This document shows, piece by piece, positions 35,478 to 45,965 of a stretch of DNA of 64,000 nt. The stretch lies in contig CAVTXI010000004.1 of assembly GCA_963738615.1 (NCBI GenBank), positions 186,001 through 250,000 of the forward strand. The letters are read 5' to 3'. Position 1 is the stretch's first letter; each line of letters begins with the position of its first letter. Source of the DNA: CAVTWY01 sp963738615 (GTDB lineage Bacteria; Pseudomonadota; Gammaproteobacteria; Burkholderiales; Burkholderiaceae_C). Position numbers and translations under genes: made by a program. The notes below the pieces were generated by a model that was not told the DNA's origin, did no database searches, and saw only the letters and a program-made list of their open reading frames with translations.

Positions 35478-36511
35478 ATGCCCTTGCACCACGCTCGCGA
35501 CCGACGCCGCCTGCTGATACTGGTAAGCGCCACAGCAGCCACCGCCGCTCTGGCCTGGCCCGTGGCGCATGCACAGACCAAGGAGATCAAACCCGCCGTA
35601 CGCGCCGCCGGTGCATGGCCCAACAAGCCCATTCGCATCGTCGTAGCCTTCCCGCCTGGAGGCTTGACCGATGCCTACGCGCGGCTGTACGCCGAACAAC
35701 TGACGGCCAAGTTCGGCGTCCCGGCGGTGGTGGACAACAAGCCCGGCGCCGGCGCGATCATCGCCATCGACGCGGTGGCCAAGTCACCACCCGATGGCTA
35801 CACGCTGCTGATGACCACATCGGGCACGGTTTGGCAGAACCGCGTGCTGTTCAAAAAACTGCCTTACAACCTGGACAAGGACATCGTGCCGGTGGCCCTG
35901 TTTCCATCGGGCCCGCTGGTGGTGGGCGTGCCTGAAAAGCTGGGTGTCAACAACTACCGTGAGCTGCTGGCGTATGCCAAGGCGAACAACACCAACATGG
36001 GCAGCTACGCGCCCGGTTCCTATCCGCAGATGGTGGCCGACCAGGCCAACCGCAACGACGGCACGACAGATCGTCACCGTGCAACTACAAGGGCGAGTCG
36101 CCGATGTGGGTCGATGTGGCCGCGGGCCAGCTGCAGGTGGCCGTGGGCAGTTATCAGGCTTTCAACACGGTGTCCACACGTGGTGTCAAGGCCATCGGCG
36201 TCACGGGCACCTACCGCAGCCCCAAGTTGCCCGATGTGCCCACGTTGGTGGAACAAGGAGTGCAAGGCCAACTGGTGAAGCTCGAAGGCGGGCTGCCGCT
36301 GATGGCGCCCGCGGGCACCCCTGAGGCGGTGCTGCAGGCGCTGTCGCAGGTGGTGGTGGAAGGTGCCAACACCGCACGTGCGGCGCAGTTGCGCGAGAAC
36401 TTCGCGATCCCCAACAAGCCGAAAAACCTGGCCGGCACGCGTGCCGATTGGGCGCGTGACGTGCCGGTGTGGATCAAGCTGGCGGTGGACCTGGACATCA
36501 AGCTGGACTGA
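35478..36511 (+). pseudogene. Bug/TctC periplasmic binding protein, frameshifted twice
   Basis: Signal peptide (Arg-rich start then hydrophobic, cleaved near AHAQ) and the Bug opening WPNKPIRIVVAFPPGGLTDA, then AGAIIAIDAVAKSPPDGYTL. The frame breaks near 36060; a short piece (RQIVTV) reads in another frame, and after a second indel near 36085 the protein resumes at NYKGESPMWVDVAAGQLQVA and runs to VDLDIKLD at 36511. If both indels are repaired, a normal receptor of about 344 residues results. Confidence 0.8.
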
Positions 36512-36621
36512 ACATCCAGTCGCTGTCGTCATCCAATCTTCGCAAGACTGGTTTATTGGATTTGAGCATTCCGCAAGTAGCGCGTGGTGAAGAGAATGCT
36601 CGGGCAACCGAGAGCCTGCCC

Positions 36622-38131
36622 ATGCCACAAGCGCCAGCGCCCGCCCAGGGCTCCAACCATGTCGACGTGCTGATCGTCGGAGCCGGCATCTCCGGCGTGG
36701 GTGCGGCCTACCACTTGCAGCAGCAGTGCGCCGAACGCAGCTACCTGATCCTCGAAGCGCAGCCCGCTTTCGGCGGCACCTGGTACACACACAGCTATCC
36801 CGGTCTGCGCTCGGACAGCGACCTCTTCACCTTCGGCTATCGCTTCAAGCCCTGGACCGGCGCACCCATCGCCAACGCGGCGCAGATCCTGCGGTACGTG
36901 GGTGAAGTGATCGAAGAAAACGGCATCGCCGAGCACATTCGCTATCAGCACAAGGTGATCTCGGCCGAATGGCAGAGCGACCAGCAGCGCTGGACGCTGC
37001 AGGTGCGCCAAGGCGACACCGGCGAGACCCAGACATTCACCTGCAACTTCCTGTGGATGTGCCAGGGCTACTACCGCCACGGCGAGGGATTCACGCCCGA
37101 GTGGCCGGGTATGGCCGACTTCCATGGCCGCATCGTTCACCCGCAGACGTGGCCCGAGGATCTGCACTACGCGGGCAAGAAGGTGATCGTGATCGGCTCG
37201 GGCGCCACGGCGGCCACCCTGGTGCCGGCCATTGCCAACCAGTGCGCTCACGTCACCATGCTTCAGCGCTCGCCCACCTACTTCCGCACGGCGGCGAATG
37301 CCAATGACCTGGCCGACCTGCTGCGTCCGCTGGGCATTCCGCAAGCGTGGACCCACGAGATCGTGCGCCGCAAGATCCTGTCGGACCAAGCCGCCTTCAC
37401 CCGTCGCGCGAAGAACGAGCCCGAGGTCGTGAGGAACGAGTTGGTGAACAACGTGCGCAGCTTCCTGGGCAACAAGGTCGACGTCGACAAACACTTCGCG
37501 CCGCGCTATCGCCCCTGGCAGCAACGGCTGGCCTTCATTCCCGACGCGGACCTGTTCGGCGCCATCGCTGCTGACAAGGCGTCCGTGGTCACCGACGACA
37601 TCGAGTGCTTCACCGCCAAGGGCCTGAAGCTGAAGTCGGGCACCGAGCTCGAGGCCGACATCATCGTCACAGCCACCGGCTTTCACCTAAGCGCGCTGGG
37701 CGACATCCCCTTCACCCTCGACGGCAAGCCGATTGGACTTTCACCAGACCGTCACCTACCGCGGCACCATGTTCAGCGGCCTGCCCAACATGGCGTGGAT
37801 GTTCGGCTACCTGCGCGCAAGCTGGACGCTGCGCGTGGACTTGCTGAGCGACTTCACCTGCCGCCTGCTCAACCACATGCGCGACCTTGGCGCGGGTGTC
37901 GTCGTGCCACAGTTGCGGCCCGCCGATGCCGACATGCCGCTGAAACCCTGGATCGACAAAGACAACTTCAACGCCGGCTACATGATGCGCAGCCTGCACC
38001 TGATGCCGCAACAAGGCACCGCGCAGCCGTGGCAACTGGAGACCGACTACTGGGTCGAGCGCGACTTGCTGCCGGTGGCCGACCTGGACGACGGCGCACT
38101 GCGGTTCGTGCCGCAGACACGCGCGACATGA
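36622..38131 (+). pseudogene. Baeyer-Villiger-type flavin monooxygenase, frameshifted
   Basis: NADPH/FAD monooxygenase converting ketones to esters or lactones. First Rossmann motif VLIVGAGISGVGAAYHL, then FGGTWYTHSYPGLRSDSDL. The BVMO fingerprint FHGRIVHPQTWPED (FxGxxxHxxxWP) lies near residue 170, and the second Rossmann motif VIGSGATAATLVPAI follows. An extra G in a GG at 37735-37736 breaks the frame; the C-terminal part resumes at IDFHQTVTYRGTMFSGLPNM and ends VPQTRAT. Repaired length is about 503 residues. Its stop overlaps the next SDR gene by 4 bp, so the two are coupled. Confidence 0.83.
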
Positions 38132-39009
38132 GTCAACGCCTTCAAGGCAAGGTGGCGGTCATCACCGGTGCCGCATCGGGCATCGGCCTGGCCACGCTGG
38201 AGTTGTTCGTGCAAGAAGGTGCGCGGGTCGTCGCGGCGGACCGCGAGCTCGACGCAGGTCGCGAGCTCGAGCGTCGCTTCCCCGGCGTCGTGCACTTCGC
38301 GCCCTGCGACGTGATGCAGCTTGCGCAGCTTCAGGCAGCCATCGACAGCGCGGCCGCGCACTTCGGCGGCCTGGACATCCTGTTCAACAACGCAGGCAGC
38401 AGCGGCACACGCGCCACCGTTGATACGTTCGACGCCGCAGGCTGGGACGACACGATGGCCCTGCTGCTGCGTGCCGTGGCCGCGGGCACGGCCTACGCGG
38501 TGCCCCACATGAAGCGGCGCGGGGGCGGCGCCGTCGTCAATGTCTCTTCGGTGTCGGCCCTGCAGGCCGGCTTTGCGCCGCTCACCTATTCCGTCGCCAA
38601 AGCGGGCGTGCTGCAGTACACCAAGGTGGCCGCGTCTCAACTGTCGGCCCATGGCATCCGCATCAACGCCGTCGTGCCGGGCTTCGTCGCCACGCGCATC
38701 TTCGGCGAAGGCTTGGGATTGGAGCGTGATCAGGCCCAGGCTCTGGCCGAACAGGCGATGGCCCGCGGCCGTGCGCCCAATCCCCTGGGGCACACAGGTC
38801 GGCCGATCGACATCGCGCAAGCCGTGCTCTTCCTGGCCAGCGATGCCGCCGCCTACATCACCGGTACCCACCTGGTCGTGGACGGCGGCATCACCATCGG
38901 CCCGCGCCACGCCTGGGACTCGACCGTACCCCCGCCTGTGGCCGATGCGCTGGGCCTGACGCCTGAGCAGTTGCAGGCCATGTACGCAGTCAAAGCAGGC
39001 TCCTCATGA
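38128..39009 (+). CDS. SDR-family oxidoreductase
   Basis: A 293-residue short-chain dehydrogenase. Cofactor motif VITGAASGIGLATLE, NNAG in ILFNNAGSSG, catalytic Ser in NVSSVSALQAGF, and Tyr/Lys in TYSVAKAGVLQYTK are all intact. The C-terminal extension after VVDGGITIGP is about 35 residues longer than usual. ATG at 38128 overlaps the monooxygenase stop, so alcohol-to-ketone oxidation followed by Baeyer-Villiger oxygenation is a sensible joint role (inference). Confidence 0.9.
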   Translation: MSQRLQGKVAVITGAASGIGLATLELFVQEGARVVAADRELDAGRELERRFPGVVHFAPCDVMQLAQLQAAIDSAAAHFGGLDILFNNAGSSGTRATVDTFDAAGWDDTMALLLRAVAAGTAYAVPHMKRRGGGAVVNVSSVSALQAGFAPLTYSVAKAGVLQYTKVAASQLSAHGIRINAVVPGFVATRIFGEGLGLERDQAQALAEQAMARGRAPNPLGHTGRPIDIAQAVLFLASDAAAYITGTHLVVDGGITIGPRHAWDSTVPPPVADALGLTPEQLQAMYAVKAGSS

Positions 39010-39016
39010 GGCAGAC

Positions 39017-40356
39017 ATGAACCCAACTGACGATGTGAGCCATGTGGACTGGCGCGACACCTGGGCCTATTTGATCGGCATGCAGGCCTATGCCTACGGC
39101 TTCCCGGCCATCTACTACACCAAGCTGCGCTTCGGCATGGTGAAGCAACCGCGGGGCGTGGTCGACACGCCGCTCAACACGCTCTTTCATGTGCCGCGGC
39201 TGTCCGACCACAACGACCAGATCGGCGGCTCGCCGATGCGTGACGCCATCTATTCCGTCGCCTGGCTCGACCTGCGCGCCGAGCCTGTCGTGATCCACTC
39301 GCCCGACAGCGCGCAGCGCTACGTGTCCATTCAACTGGCCGAGTTCTATTCCGACCTGTTCGGCACGTCGGCCCCAGCGTCAATGGCGGGCGCGCGCAGA
39401 CGGCACTGGTCGTTGGCCCGCAGTGGCAGGGCGAAGCGCCGATCGACATCGACACCGTGCTGCGCTCACCCACGCCGTCGGCGTTTCTGGTGGCGCGGGT
39501 GTCCACGCCGGGCGGCGATGATCTTTCCGCGGCACGTGAATTGCAGGAACGCAGCTGGGTCAAGCCGCTGTCTGCGTGGCTCGAGGGACGGCCGACCGCC
39601 GAGGTGCGCGACGTGCTGGTGCCGTCTGCGCCCGATCTGCCACTGGCCGACTTCCGCACCATGAACGCCGCCATGCGTGAGAACCCGCCGCCGACTGCCG
39701 ACGAAGCCCTGATGCGCCAGTTTGCGCAAGTGGGTCTGGGCCCGCTGGCGACCACGGCCATCGATGATCTCGACGCCGCCACCCAGCGCGGTCTGGCGCG
39801 CGCGCTGGTCGACGGCCCCAAGCTGCTGGCCAAAGTCGCGCTGTCAGGCGGCAATACCAAGCAGGTCGATGGATGGTTCTACGGTGACAAGCATTGGGGC
39901 CGCATGGCGGCTGCCGGTGACTTCCTCGGTCGTGCCTCGCCGCAGGCCTACTCGGGCATCATCGAACACTGGATCGAACAATCGACCAAGCTGCGCACCT
40001 TCGTCGACGCCGACGGTAGCGACTTGATCGGCCAACACCGTTATGTATTGCGATTCGGCAAGGACGAGATACCGCAGGCGCACGCCTTCTGGTCGATCAC
40101 GCTTTATGACGAGCGGTTCAATATGGCGGACAACCCGATCAAGCGCTACGGCATCGGCAGCCTTACCGAAGGTTTGAAGTTCGGCGAAGACGGCTCGCTG
40201 GAGATTCTGTTGCAGCACGAGCGTCCTGCACCCGCGCTGCAAGCCAACTGGCTGCCCACGCCCGCAGGCAAGTTCAATCTGTTCCTGCGCACGTATATGC
40301 CCGGGCCGGGCGTGATGGATCAGAGCTATGCGCCGCCCCCTTTGCGCAAGGTCTGA
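39017..40356 (+). pseudogene. DUF1254/DUF1214 protein, frameshifted
   Basis: The N-terminal part (MQAYAYGFPAIYYTKLRFGM, NTLFHVPRLSDHND) is typical of DUF1254. Near 39362-39366 a base seems lost, and the protein continues in the next frame from VGPSVNGGRAQTALVVGPQW to the DUF1214-type C-terminus (FWSITLYDERFNMADNPIKR, LPTPAGKFNLFLRTYMP). Repaired length is about 446 residues. The function of the family is unknown. It follows the SDR gene by 7 bp and precedes a second family member. Confidence 0.75.
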
Positions 40357-40376
40357 CAAGAGAAGGAGACACCATT

Positions 40377-41742
40377 ATGAGCAGCCAAAGCCCCCTCAGC
40401 GCCGCCGCGCGGGCCCAAAGCGCTGTTGCCCGACGATCTGGCCGAGGCCGAAGCCTTTGCGCTGGGCTATCAGGCCTATGTCACGGGGGCGGTTTACGCG
40501 CGCTCGCAGATGTTGATGGAGAAGGACATTCATCCCAAGGCGCCGCTCAACGCCCCGCTCAACACCTTCAATGTCTACCCTGGCCTTGCCACGCCCCACT
40601 CGGCCATCGACTTCACGCCCAATAACGACACCGTCTATGGCCTAGCCTGGCTCGATCTGCGCCAAGGGCCTGTCCTGCTGACCGTGCCCGAGGTCAGCGG
40701 TCGATACTGGACGATCCAGGCCACCGACTGGGCGCTCAACACCTTCAACTATGTCGGCAGCCGCGTCGAGTCCAAACCCGGTATCTACGCCTATGTGCCT
40801 CCGAGCTGGCAAGGCAAGCTGCCCCAAGGTGTCGGCCGCGTCGAGGCGACCACCACCGGTGTTTTCTTGCAGGCTCGCACCGTGGTCAAGCCGGAGGTCG
40901 CGGCCGATATTGCGGCGGTCGTTGCCCAGCTCAAAACCTATACGCTGGCCCCGCTCGAGGAGGCGGCGAAGTTTATGCGGATCGATGCGGCCAGCCCTGT
41001 ACCCAACCCGAAGTTGGACAACCCGGTCTGGCAATCCATCGATTTTTTCAACTTGCTGAACCGCGCCTGGGCTTTTGGAGGCGTTCGTGCGCAAGACAGT
41101 GAAGTGGCAAAGCTCGCCAGCCTTCTGGGGATCGGTCCTGGTTTGAACTTCGATCCGGCAAAACTCAGCGAAGCGCAGCGCCGCGGTCTGACCAAGGCGG
41201 CCCAGGTCGGCTTCAAACGCGTGGTCTTTCACCGCAACGAGAACGGCGAACTGCGCAATGGTTGGCGCTATGCAACCAATCTCGGCGGCTACGACGACAA
41301 CCGGCTTCTCGCGTCTACCGTTGGCATGGTCGGCTACGGTGCCAACCGCGCCGAAGAGGCGATGTACTTGCCGGCCTTCACCGACACACAAAACGAGCCC
41401 CTGAGCAGCGAGCACCGCTACCGCATTCGGTTCACCGCTGATCAGCTGCCCCCCGTCAATGACTTCTGGTCGGTGACGCTCTACAGCCTGGGCGACAACC
41501 AACTGCGCGAGAACCCGATCGACCGTTATGCCATCGGCGACCGCACCCCCACGCTCGAACGCAATGCCGACGGTTCCATGGACATTCACGTCCAGAGGGA
41601 CAAGCCCGAGGGCAACGCTACCAACAACTGGTTGCCCTCCGGCAAGGATGGCGCGTTCTGGCTGATCATGCGCATGTACGGACCGCAGGCCAAAGCCTCG
41701 AGCGGCGCCTACGTGCCGCCAGGCATCGAGCGCTTGCCTTGA
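40377..41742 (+). CDS. DUF1254/DUF1214 protein, second copy
   Basis: A complete family member apart from one indel near its start. The RBS (AAGGAGA) and ATG 40377 give MSSQSPLSAAARAQ. A run AAA at 40417-40419 then needs one base fewer to continue into LLPDDLAEAEAFALGYQAYV; read naively, the gene would start at 40426. Conserved features: NTFNVYPGLATPHSAIDFTP, NNDTVYGLAWLDLRQGPV and the C-terminal FWSVTLYSLGDNQLRENPID. About 454 residues. No signal peptide is evident. The two copies are clearly diverged, so the duplication is old. Confidence 0.78.
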
Positions 41743-41841
41743 ACCGTTCGCCTCCTCGAGCCTGCTCTAAGACTTCGCACTTTCGTCCTGTTCAACCTAT
41801 AGGACCGACCCGGTCCGACACCTCTAGAAGGAAATAGACCC

Positions 41842-42828
41842 ATGAACTATCGCCAGCTTCCCGTCTTGTGCAGCCTGGTCGCAGCCAGCCTGTTCGGTGC
41901 CGCCGTGCAGGCCCAAACCTTCCCGAACAAGCCGTTGACGATGGTCGCACCCGCGCCCGCGGGTGGCGCGCTTGACTTTGTGGGGCGCCTATTCGCCAAG
42001 GAGATGTCCGCGAGCCTGGGCCAGCAGGTCACCGTCGAGAACGCCCCCGGCGCTGGCGGCACGCTGGGCACGAACAAGGCCATGCGGGCACCCGCCGACG
42101 GCTACATGATGATGATCACGTCGCCGGTCGAAATGATCCTGGGGCCGCTGGGCTACAACTCGGCGCAGTACAAGTCCGAGGACTCGCGCGCCATTCTCAA
42201 CATCGGCCGCACGAATGTCATGCTGGTCACGCGCAAGGACCTGGCGGTCAGCAACCTGGCCGAGTTGGTGGCGTTGATGAAGTCACGTACCGACAAGCCG
42301 CTGAGCTATTGCTCACCTGGCAACGGGTCGCTCTATCACCTGATCGCAGAGAAGATGAACGCCACGGCGGACGTGAAGTCGCTGCACGTGCCCTACAACG
42401 GTTTTGCGCAATGCCTGACCGACCTCATCGGCGGCACCACCATCGACTTCGCTTTTCTGCCGCTGGCCGGGCCGTTCCCGGGTGCGGTCGACAGCGGCGG
42501 TATCAAGGCGATCTCGATATTGAGCGACACGCCCAGCAGTCGCTTCCCCAAGGTACCCATCGCATCGACAACCAAGGGCTTCGAAGGCTTCGTCTTCTCC
42601 ATCTGGGCAGGCCTGCACGTCAACGGTAACGTACCCGAAGCGGTTGCCGAGGTGTTGAACAAGCACGCCAACGCAGCGTTGGCGAAACCCGAAGTACGCG
42701 CAGCCATCGAGCAGACGGGGTCTGCGTTGTCGGCGCCGATGACACTCAAGCAGGCGCAGGACGATTACCTGAAGGAGATTCAGCTCTACACCGCGATCTT
42801 CAAGTCGGTCGGCCTGCCCAAGCAGTAA
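41842..42828 (+). CDS. Bug/TctC-family periplasmic binding protein
   Basis: A 328-residue receptor with a cleaved signal (after AVQAQ), the FPNKPLTMVAPAPAGGALDF opening and the GAGGTLGTNKAMRAPADGYM loop. A purine-rich RBS (AGAAGGAAA) precedes the ATG. It stands between the DUF1254 pair and an amino-acid ABC transporter and has no TctA/TctB partner here; it may feed a membrane unit encoded elsewhere. Confidence 0.9.
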   Translation: MNYRQLPVLCSLVAASLFGAAVQAQTFPNKPLTMVAPAPAGGALDFVGRLFAKEMSASLGQQVTVENAPGAGGTLGTNKAMRAPADGYMMMITSPVEMILGPLGYNSAQYKSEDSRAILNIGRTNVMLVTRKDLAVSNLAELVALMKSRTDKPLSYCSPGNGSLYHLIAEKMNATADVKSLHVPYNGFAQCLTDLIGGTTIDFAFLPLAGPFPGAVDSGGIKAISILSDTPSSRFPKVPIASTTKGFEGFVFSIWAGLHVNGNVPEAVAEVLNKHANAALAKPEVRAAIEQTGSALSAPMTLKQAQDDYLKEIQLYTAIFKSVGLPKQ

Positions 42829-42865
42829 CAGGTCCCTGTCAACCAATCTGTCCGAAGGAATCCTC

Positions 42866-43681
42866 ATGAACGATCAGAAACCCGATTTCCTGCTGACAAC
42901 CCGCTCGAGGCTCAAGTTCGCTCTAGCAGTACTTGGGTTCGCCGCCGTGACTTCGGCACAAGCCGCCGATTTACCGGAGCTCAAGGTGGGGATCGACCCC
43001 TTGTTCGAACCGTACGGCATGAAGTTGCCCGATGGCACGCTGTCGGGCTTCGACGTCGACTACGCCAGGGCAATCTGCGAAGAGCTCAAAAGGAAGTGCG
43101 TCCACGTCGAGCAGGCTTGGGCGGGCATCATCCCAGCCCTGATGGCGAAGAAGTTCGACGTCATCATCTCGTCGATGTCGATCACCGAAGCGCGCAAGAA
43201 GGTCGTCCTGTTCACCGACAAGTACTCATCCGCGATCAACCGCATGGTGGCCAAGCGCGGCAGTGGCATCGACGGGTCCACCGCGAGCCTGGCCGGCAAG
43301 AAGATCGGCGTCGGCAAGGGTTCCACGCAGGAAACCTACGCCAAGAAGGTTTATGAAGCGGCCGGTGCCACCGTTGTCGCGTACGCCAGCACACAGGAGT
43401 CTTATCTGGACCTGGTGGCAGGCCGCGTCGACGCCGTCATCTCCAGCGCGCTGGAAGTGAAGAAGGCCCTGCTGGACAAGCCCGAGGGCAAACCGTTCGA
43501 GTACGTGGGGTCGGTCCTCGATGATCCGGCGATTTTCGGTGTCGGGGCCGGCATGGCGATGCGCATCGAGGACACCCAGTTGCGCGACGAACTGAATGCG
43601 GCGATCAAGGCGACCCGCCAGAACGGCGCGTACAAGAAGGTCAACGACAAGTATTTCGACTTCGACACCTACGGCAAGTGA
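42866..43681 (+). CDS. amino-acid ABC transporter substrate-binding protein
   Basis: A 271-residue family 3 periplasmic receptor (HisJ/ArgT type). The signal is cleaved after AQAAD, followed by LPELKVGIDPLFEPYG, GFDVDYARAICEELKRKCVH and DVIISSMSITEARKKVVLFT, the classic hinge region. A GAAGGAAT RBS lies upstream. It is the first gene of a four-gene importer. HisJ-like receptors favour lysine, arginine, ornithine or opines; the exact ligand is not readable. Confidence 0.9.
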   Translation: MNDQKPDFLLTTRSRLKFALAVLGFAAVTSAQAADLPELKVGIDPLFEPYGMKLPDGTLSGFDVDYARAICEELKRKCVHVEQAWAGIIPALMAKKFDVIISSMSITEARKKVVLFTDKYSSAINRMVAKRGSGIDGSTASLAGKKIGVGKGSTQETYAKKVYEAAGATVVAYASTQESYLDLVAGRVDAVISSALEVKKALLDKPEGKPFEYVGSVLDDPAIFGVGAGMAMRIEDTQLRDELNAAIKATRQNGAYKKVNDKYFDFDTYGK

Positions 43682-43741
43682 GTCGCAGGCCGCAGGCTCG
43701 CGGACGATCCACCCGCTGGTGACCTGGCATTGGGGGCCCTC

Positions 43742-44437
43742 ATGCTGATGGACGGGTATGTTGGGCAGGTCATCGCGGGCTGGGTGACCACCGTCGAGGT
43801 GGCGCTGGCTTCGCTGATCATGGCGGCTTGCATCGGTTTCGGCGCGGCGCTTCTTGCGTTGTCGAGGCAGCCGCTGCTGCGCTGGCTGATGCGGTGCTAC
43901 GCCAGCGTTATCCGCGGCGTGCCTGACCTGCTGATGATGTTGATGTTGTTCTACGGCGGGCAGATCGCGTTGAACAACCTCGTCGAATGGACTCGCGTCG
44001 GTTTCAAGCCCGAGCTGAATCAGTTCGTCTCGGGCGTCATCACCCTGGGCATCATCTACGGCGCGTACTTCATGGAAACCTTCCGTGGTGCGTTGATGTC
44101 GATCCCGCCGGGTCAGGCCGATGCGGCGCGCGCCTTCGGCATGTCCACGTTCAAGATCAATACCCGAATCCTGCTGCCGCAGATGATTCGATTCGCGCTA
44201 CCGGGATTCACCAACAACTGGCTGGTGGTGTCCAAGGCGACCGCGCTGGTGTCGGTGATCGGCCTGCAAGACATGATGCACCGCGCCAAGGCCGCGGGTG
44301 CGGCCACGCATCAGCCCTTCACCTGGCTGCTGCTCGCTGGCGCCGGGTATCTGCTGATCACGACCGTCTCGCTGGTCTTGCTGAAGGCGGTCGAAAGAAG
44401 ATACTCCTTTGGCGTGCGTGAAGTGAGTCGAGCTTGA
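43742..44437 (+). CDS. amino-acid ABC transporter permease, HisQ-like
   Basis: A 231-residue inner-membrane permease with about five helices. The EAA loop that contacts the ATPase reads PPGQADAARAFGMSTFKINT. ATG 43742 is chosen; a TTG at 43730 is possible. The stop overlaps the next permease start. Confidence 0.9.
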   Translation: MLMDGYVGQVIAGWVTTVEVALASLIMAACIGFGAALLALSRQPLLRWLMRCYASVIRGVPDLLMMLMLFYGGQIALNNLVEWTRVGFKPELNQFVSGVITLGIIYGAYFMETFRGALMSIPPGQADAARAFGMSTFKINTRILLPQMIRFALPGFTNNWLVVSKATALVSVIGLQDMMHRAKAAGAATHQPFTWLLLAGAGYLLITTVSLVLLKAVERRYSFGVREVSRA

Positions 44438-45132
44438 ACTTCGGCTTCGTCCTCGACCCCGACACGCAAGCGCTGTACGTGCGTGGCCTTTGGCTCACCG
44501 CAAAACTGCTGCTGGGCTGCATCGTCATCAGCTTTCTGATCGCGGTTCCGCTGGCTGTGGCCCGCAACTCGAGGGTGCGGGCGGTGCGCGGCGCGGTCTG
44601 GCTGTACACGTACGTCATCCGCGGCACACCCTTGTTGCTGCAGCTCTACCTGATCTACTTCGGCCTTTCGCAGTTCGAGGCCGTACGCGCCAGCGCCGCC
44701 TGGTTTGCCCTGTCCGACCCGCTCTTCTGCGCCCTGTTGGCGTTTGTGTTGAACGAGGCCGCGTACAGCGCAGAAATCTTTGCAGGCGCCATGCGAAGCC
44801 TGCCCTACGGGGAAATCGAAGCGGCCCGCGCGTTCGGGATGCGCCCGCTGACGATCCTGCGGCGGATCACGATTCCGTCGGCGCTGCGCAGCAGCCTGCC
44901 AGCCTATTCCAATGAGGTCATCATCGTGCTGCACAGCACGTCGCTGGCAGCCACCGTGACCTTGCTAGATCTGACCGGCGCAGCCAACGAGGTGTATTCG
45001 ACCTACTACCTGCCGTTCGAGGCGTTCATGGTCGCGGCGGCCTTCTACATGGTTCTGACGTTCGGCATCGTGCGACTGTTTCGTGCCGCCGAGGGCCGAT
45101 TCCTGGCGCACCAGCGCCCTCGGGCTGCGTGA
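44434..45132 (+). CDS. amino-acid ABC transporter permease, HisM-like
   Basis: A 232-residue second permease; the EAA loop is PYGEIEAARAFGMRPLTILR. The start is a TTG overlapping the TGA of the previous gene (TTGA), indicating translational coupling. It forms the heteromeric channel with the upstream permease. Confidence 0.88.
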   Translation: MNFGFVLDPDTQALYVRGLWLTAKLLLGCIVISFLIAVPLAVARNSRVRAVRGAVWLYTYVIRGTPLLLQLYLIYFGLSQFEAVRASAAWFALSDPLFCALLAFVLNEAAYSAEIFAGAMRSLPYGEIEAARAFGMRPLTILRRITIPSALRSSLPAYSNEVIIVLHSTSLAATVTLLDLTGAANEVYSTYYLPFEAFMVAAAFYMVLTFGIVRLFRAAEGRFLAHQRPRAA

Positions 45133-45144
45133 CGAAGGAATGCA

Positions 45145-45909
45145 ATGGCCCAGTTGAGGGTGGAAAACCTGCACAAGTCATACGCCCGCAACGAGGTCTT
45201 GAAGGGCGTGTCCCTCGAAGCCGACAAAGGCGACGTGATCAGCATGATCGGCTCGTCGGGTTCGGGCAAGAGCACCTTTCTGCGTTGCATCAACCTGCTC
45301 GAGAAGCCGTCCGAGGGGCGCATCGAAATCGACGGCGAAGCGCTGGCCTTGGCGCGCGACCGCGACGGCAACCTCGACTGCGGCGACGCCGCGCAGCTTC
45401 GGCGCCTGCGGTCCAGGCTGGCCATGGTGTTCCAGAACTTCAACCTCTGGTCGCACATGACAGCGCTGCAGAACGTCGTCGAGGCGCCAGTGCACGTGCT
45501 CGGCGTGTCGAAGAAGGAGGCGATCGACCGGGCCAGGCACTATCTAGCCAAGGTCGGCGTCGAAGGCCGCGATGAATACTATCCAGCCCACCTGTCGGGC
45601 GGCCAGCAGCAGCGCGTCGCGATTGCCCGTGCATTGGCCGTCGAGCCCGAGATGATGCTGTTCGACGAGCCCACGTCGGCGCTCGACCCCGAGCTGGTTG
45701 GCGAGGTACTGCGCGTCATGCAGGCGCTGGCCGGCGAGGGCCGCACGATGATCGTCGTGACCCACGAGATGAGCTTCGCGCGCAATGTGTCGAACAAGGT
45801 GCTCTTCCTGCATCAGGGCAAGATCGAAGAGCAAGGGCGCCCGGACGAGGTACTGGCACGGCCGACCAGTCCGCGTTTACAGCAATTTCTGTCTGGCGCG
45901 CTGAAGTAG
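45145..45909 (+). CDS. amino-acid ABC transporter ATPase, HisP-like
   Basis: A 254-residue ATPase. Walker A GSSGSGKSTFLR near residue 36, Q-loop VFQNFNLWSHMT, signature LSGGQQQRVAIARAL, Walker B MMLFDEPTSALD and switch His in VTHEMSFA are all intact. It completes the receptor-permease-permease-ATPase set from 42866. Confidence 0.93.
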   Translation: MAQLRVENLHKSYARNEVLKGVSLEADKGDVISMIGSSGSGKSTFLRCINLLEKPSEGRIEIDGEALALARDRDGNLDCGDAAQLRRLRSRLAMVFQNFNLWSHMTALQNVVEAPVHVLGVSKKEAIDRARHYLAKVGVEGRDEYYPAHLSGGQQQRVAIARALAVEPEMMLFDEPTSALDPELVGEVLRVMQALAGEGRTMIVVTHEMSFARNVSNKVLFLHQGKIEEQGRPDEVLARPTSPRLQQFLSGALK

Positions 45910-45965
45910 CCGTGCTGCGCTCCAATCCGCTCCAACCGGCTCCCATTCGGGGCCAAGGTACTGGC

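Noticed and set aside
33231..36278. 1015-codon open frame on the plus strand
   Set aside because: Only its last part (from 35478) is the Bug receptor; the rest is the shadow of the CoA transferase and of the LysR gene, with Arg/Gln/His-rich sequence and no domain.
36469..39009. monooxygenase-SDR fusion protein in one open frame
   Set aside because: The frame is continuous only because the monooxygenase is frameshifted near 37735; its true C-terminus lies in another frame and ends at 38131, with the SDR starting at 38128.
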